Source: Puia sp.
Lineage (GTDB): Bacteria; Bacteroidota; Bacteroidia; Chitinophagales; Chitinophagaceae
NCBI GenBank assembly: GCA_031292515.1
Contig: JARLGZ010000252.1
Span: forward strand, 1 to 61,105
DNA length: 61,105 nt
Direction: 5' to 3'
Part shown: piece by piece, positions 16,821 to 25,652 of the stretch
How the letters are laid out: every line of letters begins with the position of its first letter
How positions within the stretch are numbered: the first letter of the stretch is position 1
Made by a program: the position numbers and the translations under genes
Notes under the pieces: model-generated
Told to the model about the DNA's origin: nothing
Seen by the model: the letters and a program-made list of their open reading frames with translations, nothing else
Database searches by the model: none

Positions 16821-16895
16821 TTAAAACAGGTTCGATATCTGCAGGGCGACAACAAGCAGGAAACAGCATAAAATATTTATGATCTTCCGAAACAT
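16821..16895 (-). CDS. Candidate 24-aa membrane peptide
   Basis: An ORF starting MFRKIINILCCFLLVVALQ, almost entirely one hydrophobic helix, with a perfect AAGGAGGT site before the ATG. It fills the gap between trbI and the signal-peptidase gene, which has its own ribosome site. Function unknown. Confidence 0.45.
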   Translation of the reverse strand: MFRKIINILCCFLLVVALQISNLF

Positions 16896-16920
16896 CGACC
16901 ACCTCCTTGATTTGAGTGGG

Positions 16921-17337
16921 CTATTTTTTCCCAGGAACAACAGTGGCCTGCCCTGCTGATCCGGAGGGATTCTGCAACTCTTTGCTGCCTGACAGAACGA
17001 CATCCTTGGTGATGACGGTTACATTCTTCGGCTGTTTGCTCAGGAAGTCCTGAAACTGAGCAAACCGGACAAACAGATCGGCCTCGTTGATCTTTCCCTG
17101 GACGAATAGTTCTTTCTGCTCCTTCACAAAGCCGGTCAGATCGACCACCATCACCCTGCTTGCAAAATACTGGTCGTAGACCGCCAGGCTGAGAAAGGCC
17201 ACCATCAGGGCAATCACTATCACGTCCAGGTAGCCTACGGTCATTTTCTCTTTCTTCTGCGGGAAAGGGATTTCCAGGGTATCCTGCAAAGCCTTCTTCG
17301 CCTTATTTTCCGGCCCTTCGATCCTTATCTCCTTCAA
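16921..17337 (-). CDS. trbI: TrbI-like F-type pilus protein
   Basis: 138 residues from TTG at 17337; AGGGG lies 5 bases upstream and the TTG overlaps the trbC stop. A cytoplasmic N-terminus, one membrane helix (VIVIALMVAFLSLAVYDQYFAS) and a periplasmic domain with VMVVDLTGFVKEQKELFVQG match the F TrbI type. TrbI influences pilus retraction or outgrowth in F. The C-terminus is short and Gly/Ser-rich. In F, trbI lies between traC and traW; here it follows trbC. A frame extending further upstream is not needed. Confidence 0.82.
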   Translation of the reverse strand: MKEIRIEGPENKAKKALQDTLEIPFPQKKEKMTVGYLDVIVIALMVAFLSLAVYDQYFASRVMVVDLTGFVKEQKELFVQGKINEADLFVRFAQFQDFLSKQPKNVTVITKDVVLSGSKELQNPSGSAGQATVVPGKK

Positions 17338-18164
17338 TGTGTCCCCTTTTCTCTCTTGATTAATTCCGTCAGAAACGGGCTTCGCGCCTCGCCGTTTATT
17401 CGCTCCAGCATGAATACAAGCGTGGAATCTCCGTTCACCACCCAGGAGTCCTCGCCGTTGGTATAGACCACCGCAGGCACCTGGGTGATGCTGTACTGCG
17501 TGAACAGGCCGGGGTTGACCTTGATCGGCACCTTCATCCGGGAACAACGCTGATCGGGAAGATCGGTGCAGGTCAGGTCCTCCTGCAAGACGTGTCCGAA
17601 ATACCTGTTCGCCGCCTGCTTGTCGGCAATCCCGCTCGTCAGCCCGTAAAAGACCGGAAAAATCCGCCCGTCACCATACTGAGATGCCTGCGTCAGATAG
17701 GCGTGGACGGCCTTGTCCGGCACGGAGCTTGACAGGAAGATATAGACCGTCTCCTTGGTGGAACCAGCGGCACCCGGCTGAAGCTGTTGCCCCTGTTGCA
17801 CCTGGGGTGAAGGAAGCGGGAAACCGTTCTGAGGAGCAATCGCCTGCTGGACCCGAGCCTTTTCATCCTCCAGCTTTTTCTGGTTCTCCGGGGAGTTGAA
17901 TCCGGCCACAGCTTTTTGAGCATCGTTGTTTCCCTCGTCCTTCATCTCCTGCACAGGCAGAACGGGAGGAGTCAAGGCCACCTTTTTTTGGGTATCTTGC
18001 AGGACTTTATCCACGTCCTGCTGCAGCTTCTCCGGGTCCACACCAGGAACATCCTTGCCTATCTCCGGTAAAATAGGGGAGGAAGGATTGTCCTGAGCCC
18101 TGGATATGGAAAACACCAGAAAAACAACTAAAAAAACGACCATTAATCGCAGCATGTGCAGCAT
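17334..18164 (-). CDS. trbC: TrbC, F-type pilin assembly protein
   Basis: 276 residues from ATG at 18164 (AGG about 9 bases upstream, inside the traU end). A signal peptide is followed by a Gln/Pro-rich linker (to about residue 140) and the TrbC_Ftype domain: ETVYIFLSSSVPDKAV, YFGHVLQEDLTCTDLP, MKVPIKVNPGLFTQYSI and VPAVVY. This periplasmic protein is required for pilus assembly, possibly with TraW. The gene overlaps traU upstream and trbI downstream, so translation is coupled. Confidence 0.92.
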   Translation of the reverse strand: MLHMLRLMVVFLVVFLVFSISRAQDNPSSPILPEIGKDVPGVDPEKLQQDVDKVLQDTQKKVALTPPVLPVQEMKDEGNNDAQKAVAGFNSPENQKKLEDEKARVQQAIAPQNGFPLPSPQVQQGQQLQPGAAGSTKETVYIFLSSSVPDKAVHAYLTQASQYGDGRIFPVFYGLTSGIADKQAANRYFGHVLQEDLTCTDLPDQRCSRMKVPIKVNPGLFTQYSITQVPAVVYTNGEDSWVVNGDSTLVFMLERINGEARSPFLTELIKREKGTH

Positions 18165-19204
18165 ATTTTCAACCTGTAGACAACCCACATGAATTCATCG
18201 TTTGGACCCATCAGCCCCAGGTACGGAATATTTACTCCCGCTCCATAGAGAGTGGCGGATCTGCCTAGCGGATACACCGAGGCCGGTCCCGGCCTGCGTA
18301 CCGCCATCTTGTAGTGACTCTTGACCCAGATCGGCGTTGGGGTGCAGCCGCAACCGTCGCCGAGACCCGGATCACAGATCATGAACAGCCGGTTTAAGCG
18401 ATAGATCAGCCGGGACGCTATCGTCGAGTTGGCCTGGACGGTGTTGTCGTCAGCGACATGCCCGGTCATGGGGTAGGCAGAGCCCCCGCTGCCGACGCAC
18501 CAGAACAGGCTATCGAGCGGAAACCCGAGATTTGCGGCCACCGCGTCCCCCATACAGGCCAGTTGGCTGACCGGGTTGGCGAAAAGTGCTGCCTCCGGCT
18601 CGATAATCGCCGTCAGCGTGTCGGTCTGCCACATCGCATCCCATTCCGTGAAATACATGCCGTAGTCTGATCGGCTGCATAAAGGCAGGATCGGGATCAG
18701 CCAGCCATGCGCCTGAGCGAAAGTCGATTCCCCGTTGTCTACGGCATCCTGACTTTTGTTCTTGCCGCCCATGGTCAACTGGCCGATTACTCCGAAATTC
18801 GAGGTGTAATTCGAAGACGAAGATCCTCCGGTATCGGGGGTTCCGCCTTGATTGCCCCCGGACTCTTCAGGCGTCTCATTGCCACCGCCGCCGGAATCAC
18901 CGCCGCTGGAGCCCCAAAGGCTGTCCGATGAGTCGCTCGAATTAAACGATCTTCCCTCATAGGCCGAATAGTATGCAGCGGATGATGTGTCTATGACCAG
19001 GAACGGCTCCCAATACTCATACAAAAGCCCTTCTGTCATATACGGCGGCGCTCCGCATATACAGATCCCGAGGATTGTAAAATCGATCTGGCTATAGTCC
19101 ACGTCCGTCGATTGGTTGAATGCCTGCGCGGTCACACCGGCAAACGCCTGCCGTGTCATGGCAAGAAGAAAAAAAGCAATCAAATACACCGACTTATTTT
19201 TCAT
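18143..19204 (-). CDS. traU: TraU, Cys-rich F-type DNA-transfer protein
   Basis: 353 residues with a signal peptide (ends AFA, residue 22). The family signature is seen in IDFTILGICICG, YEYWEPFLVIDT, PLCSRSDYGMYFTEWDAMWQTD and GDGCGCTPTPIWVKSHYKM. Many cysteines fit disulfide-dependent periplasmic folding. An insertion of about 45 residues, almost all Gly, Ser, Asp and Asn, lies near residues 90-135 and is not typical of TraU. TraU acts mainly in DNA transfer rather than pilus growth in F. GGGAGG 9 bases upstream sets the start; the gene overlaps traW and trbC. Confidence 0.93.
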   Translation of the reverse strand: MKNKSVYLIAFFLLAMTRQAFAGVTAQAFNQSTDVDYSQIDFTILGICICGAPPYMTEGLLYEYWEPFLVIDTSSAAYYSAYEGRSFNSSDSSDSLWGSSGGDSGGGGNETPEESGGNQGGTPDTGGSSSSNYTSNFGVIGQLTMGGKNKSQDAVDNGESTFAQAHGWLIPILPLCSRSDYGMYFTEWDAMWQTDTLTAIIEPEAALFANPVSQLACMGDAVAANLGFPLDSLFWCVGSGGSAYPMTGHVADDNTVQANSTIASRLIYRLNRLFMICDPGLGDGCGCTPTPIWVKSHYKMAVRRPGPASVYPLGRSATLYGAGVNIPYLGLMGPNDEFMWVVYRLKICCTCCD

Positions 19205-19826
19205 TAAGCTTTACCTCCCGAACCGACATCACATCACCTTTTCTGACAACAATCGACGGTACAACCGCAAGCCGGAATCGATCTGCGATCTGCCCCGTGA
19301 GGTAGTACACGGGTCTGTTCAAAGTCTTGTTAAGCTGGGAGGCATAGCCATCGGAGAGAAGCAGGATCGACAGCTTGTTCAAAAAGTAGGGTGACTTCTT
19401 GAACCATTCGACCTGCCTCGGATCGCTGCCGTCTATGATCACCAGCCCGCCTGTGAAATTCACGTATTTCAGAGGGTTGAAGGTATATCCTTTCGGATAG
19501 AGGATCTTGCCTTTGCCGTCCGTCATATCGTGGGTGAGCGTGTAGGTCATGTCCACGTCGAAGGTCCGGTCACGGGTAGCCTTCGGCAATTTTCTGAGGT
19601 CTCTCGGCTGATAGTGCTCTATGGCTTTGCGCTGCTGCTCAAGGCTTGGCGTATGTGCCTGTGCGTAGGCCCGCATCTCGGCAGTCAGGTCCGGCTCGGC
19701 AATCGGGTACACCGTCCCCACGGTGCCAAGGTCCTTCTCGGTTCCGGCAAATACCTGCGCTGACGTTGCGACAAGAAACACAAAGGTTAAAACCGCCAAT
19801 CTTCGATTTTTCACGCCCACCCTCAT
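19194..19826 (-). CDS. traW: TraW, F-type pilus assembly protein
   Basis: 210 residues; signal peptide ending VFAG (about residue 28). TraW features include DLGTVGTVYPIAEPDL, the Arg-Asp-rich RDRTFDVDMTYTLTHD, and GGLVIIDGSDPRQVEWF, which in this family precedes the C-terminal KLILL-type segment. Periplasmic, works with TrbC in assembling the pilus. An internal GTG at 19811 is an alternative start. Its ATG overlaps the stop of a candidate 36-aa ORF and its stop overlaps traU. Confidence 0.92.
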   Translation of the reverse strand: MRVGVKNRRLAVLTFVFLVATSAQVFAGTEKDLGTVGTVYPIAEPDLTAEMRAYAQAHTPSLEQQRKAIEHYQPRDLRKLPKATRDRTFDVDMTYTLTHDMTDGKGKILYPKGYTFNPLKYVNFTGGLVIIDGSDPRQVEWFKKSPYFLNKLSILLLSDGYASQLNKTLNRPVYYLTGQIADRFRLAVVPSIVVRKGDVMSVREVKLNEK

Positions 19827-19933
19827 TCGTTTTTTGATCTCAAAAACTCTTTCGCGAAATTTGTCCCAGCAGGAACGGCGACAAGAGCAATCTTATATTC
19901 ATCTTCCCTCTTTTCTTCGCCTGACCATCTCAA
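19823..19933 (-). CDS. Candidate 36-aa ORF bridging traC and traW
   Basis: A frame starting TTG at 19933 (AGG 6 bases upstream, inside the traC end) gives EYKIALVAVPAGTNFAKEF as its most protein-like stretch. It ends in an ATGA overlap with traW. The 72 bases between traC and traW are thus wholly coding in this frame. F plasmids carry trbI in this position; this ORF is far too short to be trbI and is not recognised. Confidence 0.35.
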   Translation of the reverse strand: MRWSGEEKREDEYKIALVAVPAGTNFAKEFLRSKNE

Positions 19934-22439
19934 GGATAGCCTCGTGGTAGGTCAGGCCCTGCTTCTCCACAAGTCCCACCATGGCCGCGATCTCCACGGG
20001 GTTGGATGTATATAAAAAGTAAGCGTAGGCATTGACCACAAGCCTGACTGCACCGCTGCCAAACGGCGTATCGAAGAAGATTTCGGAGTAATTCGGGGGA
20101 TGGGACTTGATGCTCTTCAAAAGCTGGATCGCGAATTCGTCATAGTCGATAAGCCCATTCTTCTGAGCGTCCTCTATCGCCCCGGACTCCAGGAACATCT
20201 TGTAGGCGGAGTTGCTGTTGATGACCTTGCCGACATCCCCGAAGCTGACCAGGTCCATGATCGACTGGATGACGATCATGAAACTGCCGTTGTACTTCCT
20301 GGCCCTACGGTATCCTTCCTCCACCACCGGCTTGATCATCTGGGAGTCGCCAAGAAACTGCCAGGCCTCCTCGAAAATGACAAACTTCTGGCGGGAACGG
20401 TCGGAAAGATAGAGGTCCTGGGTGACACTGTTTATGACCAGCAGCGTCACCACCCGGTAAAGGTCGGGCAGAACCTTGAGGTTCTCCAGCTCCAACACAA
20501 CAAAGGGATCGCGGCGGATGTCGAAGGTGGACGGCCCGTTGAAAAACCTGCCGTAATTGCCCTTGCTCGTAAACTTTCGTATGTTGTAGGTCAACTTCTT
20601 CGCGGCGGCGATCAACTCCTCGTTGTCCTTCATGTCCTCGAAGTCGGTTCCGGGCAGATTCGGGAACTGACGCAGGAAATCGTAGACCGTATCGGAGTCG
20701 GCCCCCTGCCCCTTCTGCTCCCAAGCCCAGCGCACCGCGTCATGGATCAGATTTTCTTCCGTTGCATTGCATTTCTCCGTGCTGGAGTTGGCGTACACCA
20801 TCTGCGCGAAGACCGCCGACACCGCCGCCAGCTCCTCCTCAGGCTCGATGATATGGGTGAACGGATTAAGGCAGATAGGCGTGTCCTTCTGAAAATCCAG
20901 GTACTTCCCCCCAAGTATATCGGAGATTTTCTTGTAGCTGCCGCCGATGTCGATCACCCGGATTAGCGCACCGGTGGCCAAATAGTTGAAGATGATGTAG
21001 TTGATCAGAAACGACTTGCCGGACCCGGAAGTCGCAGCGCAATACGCATTGTAGTTGTTCGATCCCTTGTCAAAAAAATCAAGCGGGATCAACTGCCCCT
21101 TCCTGCCGATGAACAACAGGCGGGGGGTCCCTGATCCGGCGAAATCCCCCTGGACCGGTAAGAGAGGTAACACATTGTTCATCGAACAGATGAAATCTCG
21201 CTCCATAAAGGTGACGTTCTTCCCCCGGTTGTTGAAGCAGAAAGGCAGGGCCGACAAAAACATCACCTTCCGAAAGATGGTCTCCTGCTGCATCACGTAC
21301 CCCTGGTTCTCCCACATTCTATGGGCGCGGGTACAGGACTCCCTCGTCTTCTCCCGGTTGTCACTCCAGACAAGCAGCTCCGGCACTATCCGGATAAACT
21401 TCACCCCATGCTCCAGTTCGTCCGTCGCTTTCAGGTACTCGTTCTGCTTTTTTTGCAGCTTCGCCGCAAGTGTCCCAAATCCCTTCTGGTTCATCAAGAA
21501 GGCGCATTTCGCCCTGATTTGAGTGTTCAGGCTGTCGTCGAACAGGATGGAAAGCGTATACAGAAAGCCGGTCTTGATCTGATCCATATCCGTTGTCAGT
21601 CCCCAGATCCCCCCGAACAGGGAATTGGTCTGCAAGGCGTCAACCTCCTTCGGCATAGACTTGGGGGTTATGCAGGCGAAATACTTCTCCCCCACCTGTA
21701 ATGAGTCGCTCTCTTCCTTGATGACGGTTTCAGCGTTGATGATCTGCATATGCAGGGGTTTTCCGTCATCGTAAGCGCCCAGGTTGTGTTCCTTGTCCCT
21801 GCCGGGATAACTGTTGAACAACCGGCGCAACAGTTTCAGCAGTCGGCCTGGCCGCATCGGATGCGGAAAGAGCTTCGCCCCTCTCAGCGTCTCGGCGATC
21901 TGCCGCTGGATGTTCTCCAGATACGCCTGCTTCCCCTTCTCCTCGAAGTCTTCCAGCTTCGGCATGTTGTTGGCGTCCCCCGGTATCTTGACCGCCACAA
22001 ACAGCCGGAAGTTCCGTATCGGGATACCCGCACAGGCGTCCAGCCCGTTTTTCCCCTCGTACAAAAAATCTATGACCTTCTCGACGTTGTTGTGAATGAC
22101 AGGGTTCTCGACCACGATTTTCGCTTTGTAGGCGTCCAACAGTGGGGTGATATACGGATCGGCGTACAGGATGAACTGGACCACGCTGCCACCCGGCAGG
22201 CCGGAACGGAATATACCCTCCAGGGACTTCAGGGTCTTTTCCGACGCGAAGGCCAAAGGAGAGCACTCCCACAACAAGCCCAGAGTCTGGTCGTTATTGA
22301 CGTAAACGTCATACTCTCTGGCATACGAGTTGTAGTTCAGGTACATCGAGAACGGATGCCGCTCCGTCATCTTTTTGAGATCGCCATTCCTGAGCTGCCT
22401 GTTCGGCCCTAAAACCGCCTTTTCAAGAAAGGTCAGCAT
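19899..22439 (-). CDS. traC: TraC, VirB4-like type IV secretion ATPase
   Basis: 846 residues. The N-terminal half is the TraC/VirB4 assembly domain (FSMYLNYNSYAREYDVYVN, LGLLWECSPLAFASE). The C-terminal half is a RecA-like ATPase with Walker A AATSGSGKSFLIN, Walker B KFVIFEEAWQFL and the arginine-rich GYRRARKYNG. It powers pilus assembly at the inner-membrane face. Length is normal for the family (about 850-880). It begins 1 base after a small single-repeat ORF and ends in ATGA-type overlaps with a candidate small ORF. Confidence 0.96.
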   Translation of the reverse strand: MLTFLEKAVLGPNRQLRNGDLKKMTERHPFSMYLNYNSYAREYDVYVNNDQTLGLLWECSPLAFASEKTLKSLEGIFRSGLPGGSVVQFILYADPYITPLLDAYKAKIVVENPVIHNNVEKVIDFLYEGKNGLDACAGIPIRNFRLFVAVKIPGDANNMPKLEDFEEKGKQAYLENIQRQIAETLRGAKLFPHPMRPGRLLKLLRRLFNSYPGRDKEHNLGAYDDGKPLHMQIINAETVIKEESDSLQVGEKYFACITPKSMPKEVDALQTNSLFGGIWGLTTDMDQIKTGFLYTLSILFDDSLNTQIRAKCAFLMNQKGFGTLAAKLQKKQNEYLKATDELEHGVKFIRIVPELLVWSDNREKTRESCTRAHRMWENQGYVMQQETIFRKVMFLSALPFCFNNRGKNVTFMERDFICSMNNVLPLLPVQGDFAGSGTPRLLFIGRKGQLIPLDFFDKGSNNYNAYCAATSGSGKSFLINYIIFNYLATGALIRVIDIGGSYKKISDILGGKYLDFQKDTPICLNPFTHIIEPEEELAAVSAVFAQMVYANSSTEKCNATEENLIHDAVRWAWEQKGQGADSDTVYDFLRQFPNLPGTDFEDMKDNEELIAAAKKLTYNIRKFTSKGNYGRFFNGPSTFDIRRDPFVVLELENLKVLPDLYRVVTLLVINSVTQDLYLSDRSRQKFVIFEEAWQFLGDSQMIKPVVEEGYRRARKYNGSFMIVIQSIMDLVSFGDVGKVINSNSAYKMFLESGAIEDAQKNGLIDYDEFAIQLLKSIKSHPPNYSEIFFDTPFGSGAVRLVVNAYAYFLYTSNPVEIAAMVGLVEKQGLTYHEAILEMVRRRKEGR

Positions 22440-22440
22440 C

Positions 22441-22593
22441 TTATGTCTCCAATGAGTTCCCGCCCTTCAGGAGAGCCAGGAAAAGGTTGTACGGTTCCTC
22501 TGTCTGAAACCCCTCCTCGACGTACTGCAAGGCTTGTCCATTTTGCGTAACCGCAATCATTACGTTCTTTTTGTCGTCAATGAATCGGCTCAA
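22441..22593 (-). CDS. Small protein with one DUF4116-like repeat
   Basis: 50 residues from TTG at 22593 (ATG at 22560 is an alternative). The sequence FIDDKKNVMIAVTQNGQAL then QYVEEGFQTEEPYNLFL mirrors both ends of the 209-aa repeat protein at 28.1 kb (FIDDKDTAIAAVTQNGFAL and FVDEQYHTDELFLLGF). It looks like the same protein with seven of eight repeats removed. It sits between traV and traC on the tra transcript. No SD is ideal; AAGGA lies 14 bases before the TTG. Function unknown. Confidence 0.5.
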   Translation of the reverse strand: MSRFIDDKKNVMIAVTQNGQALQYVEEGFQTEEPYNLFLALLKGGNSLET

Positions 22594-22597
22594 TTTC

Positions 22598-23068
22598 TTA
22601 TGGCTTTTCCTTGATGTCCGTCAGTACCCAAGAGGCTTTCTCGATTTCCAGATAGGCGTACCGCGTCATGAACAATTCGTTTTTCTCGCCTCTGTACGGA
22701 AGGATCAGAACCCGGAGTACCTTCGGCGGGTTGAGCATGGGGGCCTGGGGGCTTTCCAGCAGCTCGGTGATAGCCTTGTACTGGTTAGCCTTCGCCTCAT
22801 CCTTCAAGACTTTCACGGGCGATATGGCCACAACCGGGGAGTTTTCGTCGGCGGAAGGCGCAACTTCCGCCTGAGACTCCACGGTCGGTTGCGGGTATCG
22901 CGCATCCTGATAGGCTGTAGGCGTGTCGACACATTTGCCCTCCGTGTCCTTCGCCCGACAATGGAAGTCCTCGTCGTAGGGGTTGACGATATCCTTCACC
23001 GACGCGCAGGACGAAATCCCGAAACACAAACATATTGCCAAAAGATTGATTGCTTTGAGTCTACGCAT
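22598..23068 (-). CDS. traV: TraV, outer-membrane lipoprotein of the secretion core
   Basis: 156 residues with a lipoprotein signal (lipobox ISSC, Cys at residue 21). TraV features include NPYDEDFHCRAKDTEGKCVDT and the C-terminal APMLNPPKVLRVLILPY. TraV is the VirB7-like lipoprotein that, with TraK and TraB, forms the outer-membrane core complex. Gene order traB-traV-traC and length match F-type systems. Its start is 2 bases after the traB stop. Confidence 0.92.
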   Translation of the reverse strand: MRRLKAINLLAICLCFGISSCASVKDIVNPYDEDFHCRAKDTEGKCVDTPTAYQDARYPQPTVESQAEVAPSADENSPVVAISPVKVLKDEAKANQYKAITELLESPQAPMLNPPKVLRVLILPYRGEKNELFMTRYAYLEIEKASWVLTDIKEKP

Positions 23069-23070
23069 TG

Positions 23071-24300
23071 TTATTCCTCATTATTGTTCGTCAGGTCATC
23101 ATCCTGTTGCGGGAGATCCTTAATAACAAGCTCCTTGCCTTCGGAGATCACCACCGTCACATGCTTGTCGGCGTTAGCCTCGATCACCGGCGTCGCCTGT
23201 TTTGCAAGCGTCAGATAAAAATCAGCCAGACGCTGCGAGCCAGCCGACAGGCCGCTGCCGACCGCATAAGAGCCGACCTGACTGGGATTAACCGTTGACA
23301 CCGCGCCTAAGCCGGAGACGGAGGTCGTCGTCGCCTGCGTCTTCATCATCTCGCCTGCCCCTTGAAAAAACCCGGCGACAAGAGACCTGGCCACGCTCGC
23401 ACCCATCCGGCTCACCACATGACCGGCAAGGCCCGTCTTCGCATCCGCGTCAGTCACAAAACCTTTGATCGGGGTGTCGATCACCGCACTTCCCTCTTTT
23501 GTAAGGCAGGAGAGAGAGACCAACCGGACATCAACCCGCTCCTTGTCGAGACGGCCCTGTCCCTCCCCCACCACAAAGCAACCGGCGAGATTGGCCTTCA
23601 CGTCGTTGGGTAGGACAGCCGGAGTCTGGACCCGCAACAGAAGAGGGTCGGGATTCGCCTTACCGTTATTCGACGTTCCCGCGTCAAGCCCGGTGAGAAG
23701 AATCGCGCTCATGAACGACGGGGGCAGATAGACCGTCCGTTCCTTCGGCTTCTGAGTTTCGGCCTTCACCGGATTGGATACCACCGTGATCTCGCCCAGC
23801 GTCTTTTTCTCCTGACGCTGCTGCGTTCCCGGAGGAATCTGCTGCTGGCCTGCCTGTGGACCCGGCTGGCCGGGTGCTGGCGGAGCATGGACCTTCGACT
23901 CAACCTCGGCGGCGTCAGGGACATAAGGCAAAGGGGCAGTCTCGCTGCTGCTGGTCCCCGGTGCCGGTGCGCCGGAACCAGAAGGAGCCGCGCCAGGGGC
24001 GGGGGCGGTATTCTGGCTTTTCAGCCTGTCCATGATCGCCTTTTGCTCACCCTGGAGCTTCTCCAACGCATCCCCCATCTCTTCCACCTTGCGACGGCTC
24101 TCAGAGAGTTCCGTCTTATGCAAAAGATCCGGGTCTATGGCCACCGCCTTCACCGGGGCCGTGGCCAGACTCGTCTGAGGTTGCCGGTCTTTGTAAAGCT
24201 TGAGGGTGAACAACAGGAAAATGGCTCCCGCTATCCCGAACACAAAGGTTTTCTTGGCCTTAGGAGATAGCGACCCAAACCAGTCGTTAAACTTCTTCAT
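23071..24300 (-). CDS. traB: TraB, VirB10-like core-complex protein
   Basis: 409 residues: a short cytoplasmic N-terminus, one membrane helix (FVFGIAGAIFLLFTLKLY), a coiled coil (about residues 55-95, KVEEMGDALEKLQGEQKAI), a Pro/Ala/Gly-rich periplasmic linker, and a VirB10-like beta-barrel domain (FMSAILLTGLDAG, LAGCFVVGEG, GHVVSRMGASVARSLVAGFF). It spans from inner to outer membrane in the core. The TAATG overlap with traK indicates coupled translation. Confidence 0.94.
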   Translation of the reverse strand: MKKFNDWFGSLSPKAKKTFVFGIAGAIFLLFTLKLYKDRQPQTSLATAPVKAVAIDPDLLHKTELSESRRKVEEMGDALEKLQGEQKAIMDRLKSQNTAPAPGAAPSGSGAPAPGTSSSETAPLPYVPDAAEVESKVHAPPAPGQPGPQAGQQQIPPGTQQRQEKKTLGEITVVSNPVKAETQKPKERTVYLPPSFMSAILLTGLDAGTSNNGKANPDPLLLRVQTPAVLPNDVKANLAGCFVVGEGQGRLDKERVDVRLVSLSCLTKEGSAVIDTPIKGFVTDADAKTGLAGHVVSRMGASVARSLVAGFFQGAGEMMKTQATTTSVSGLGAVSTVNPSQVGSYAVGSGLSAGSQRLADFYLTLAKQATPVIEANADKHVTVVISEGKELVIKDLPQQDDDLTNNNEE

Positions 24301-25085
24301 TACTCTCCCTCCCCCGACCAGGTTGTCTTGATCGTCTTGTCCATCGCCGACGGACCGTCCTTCTCTTTTTTTTCAACCACAAAGAGCCTCGTCTTCTCCC
24401 CGCTTCTCAGCTTGTGATCCTCTACAGCCACCGCCAGGATCGAGTCGCTGATCTGATTCGACAGAAAAATCTTCTCGTCGATATCCTTCTCGCGGCCTTG
24501 GAGCGTTACCTGGAAAATCTTCAACCTCAGACCCACGCCGTCCACATCGACGGTCTCTTTCAGCACCACCGAGAGATCGGAACACAGAGAAATCCAGGCC
24601 GGCTTGTTTTCAGTCACCTTGTAGCTGGACGGATATGTCCCCGCATACCCCTCCTTGATTAGCTTCAACGCCTGCTTCTCGATAGGCATGTTCTTGTAGA
24701 GAGCCAGGTTTTTGTTGACTCCCTCGCTTTTCGGCGGAGCCAACCGCACGGTAGCGGCTGGGATGTCGGAAGGGTTGGCGACCAGGGAATAGGTCGAGCC
24801 GTCACAGACGACATAGAGTTCCGATGGCTCGCTGGCGTAGCTCCGCTTGCCGTTGATCTCCTCGAAGGTGAACTTGATGTAGGCGTTGTTGCCTGTAAAA
24901 TGTCCGGTCAGCCCCTTCTCCTTGGAAAAAATCAAGTCGCTGATAGGCCCGGAACAGACGACCCGGTTGATCTCCTTGTTGGAGAACTCCACCATCGTCG
25001 GTACTTCAGGCGGCACCCCCGTCTCGGCATGAGCACTGCCCCAGAGGGCCAAGATCGCCGTTGCAATAATGATCTGTTTTTTCAT
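24300..25085 (-). CDS. traK: TraK, VirB9-like core-complex secretin protein
   Basis: 261 residues with a signal peptide (ends AHA). The N-terminal part (TMVEFSNKEINRVVCSGPI, YIKFTF) and the C-terminal beta-rich part match TraK, the VirB9 counterpart that binds TraV and TraB in the outer-membrane ring. Slightly longer than F TraK (242). The start overlaps the traE stop and the stop overlaps the traB start. Confidence 0.9.
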   Translation of the reverse strand: MKKQIIIATAILALWGSAHAETGVPPEVPTMVEFSNKEINRVVCSGPISDLIFSKEKGLTGHFTGNNAYIKFTFEEINGKRSYASEPSELYVVCDGSTYSLVANPSDIPAATVRLAPPKSEGVNKNLALYKNMPIEKQALKLIKEGYAGTYPSSYKVTENKPAWISLCSDLSVVLKETVDVDGVGLRLKIFQVTLQGREKDIDEKIFLSNQISDSILAVAVEDHKLRSGEKTRLFVVEKKEKDGPSAMDKTIKTTWSGEGE

Positions 25086-25645
25086 TTCTTCCCCTCGGCC
25101 GTCTTCTGCCTAAACGAGATGATCTGGAATTTCCCGTCGAGAAACCGGTATTGAATGATGTACGTGGCCACTTCGCCCAGAAACAGTGTATCGCCGGTGA
25201 ATTGTTTCAATGTGCCGGAAAGCTCGACGGCATCGTCTTTCAATATGATATCCTGGATGAAAAACACCGAGCTGGTCTTGGCATCCTCGATCATCCCGGC
25301 CAGCGAATACCAGGCCTTTGAGCCTTCCGGGTATGATTCCGGGGCGTAATAGCTCAAAAGAGCATCGAATTGCTTCCTGGCCGTGGACGGGGTGTAGGTC
25401 GTCGCAAGCGAGCTGATATTTCTTGCCAATTCCTTAACATAGTCATCGTTCGGCTTGCCATTGACGTACTCAATTTTCTCCTGGAGCTTTGGCGGCACGA
25501 TCACCACCCTCTGGTATTTAACGGCCTTATACACCAAAAGAGAGTTGAAGATCAGCGCCGCCGCAAGCACCGCAACCACAAACTTCAGCAACCGGTTTTC
25601 GACAAAGAGGTTGCTCATCTTGGACGTGAACAGTTCTAATTTCAT
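25082..25645 (-). CDS. traE: TraE, VirB5/8-type pilus assembly protein
   Basis: 187 residues from ATG at 25645 (GAGG 5 bases upstream). One N-terminal membrane anchor (FVVAVLAAALIFNSLLVY), then a periplasmic domain with VVIVPPKLQEK and YVKELARNISSLATTYTP, typical of F TraE. It belongs to the VirB8-like inner-membrane proteins that connect the core to the pilus. Order traL-traE-traK is the canonical F order. Confidence 0.93.
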   Translation of the reverse strand: MKLELFTSKMSNLFVENRLLKFVVAVLAAALIFNSLLVYKAVKYQRVVIVPPKLQEKIEYVNGKPNDDYVKELARNISSLATTYTPSTARKQFDALLSYYAPESYPEGSKAWYSLAGMIEDAKTSSVFFIQDIILKDDAVELSGTLKQFTGDTLFLGEVATYIIQYRFLDGKFQIISFRQKTAEGKK

Positions 25646-25652
25646 GCAAACC

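Noticed and set aside
10857-23613. Long plus-strand ORFs antisense to the tra genes (for example 10857-11723, 14121-14945, 20100-20966, 21750-22412)
   Set aside because: They are complementary to well-recognised Tra proteins, have Arg/His/Pro-rich shadow composition and no ribosome sites.
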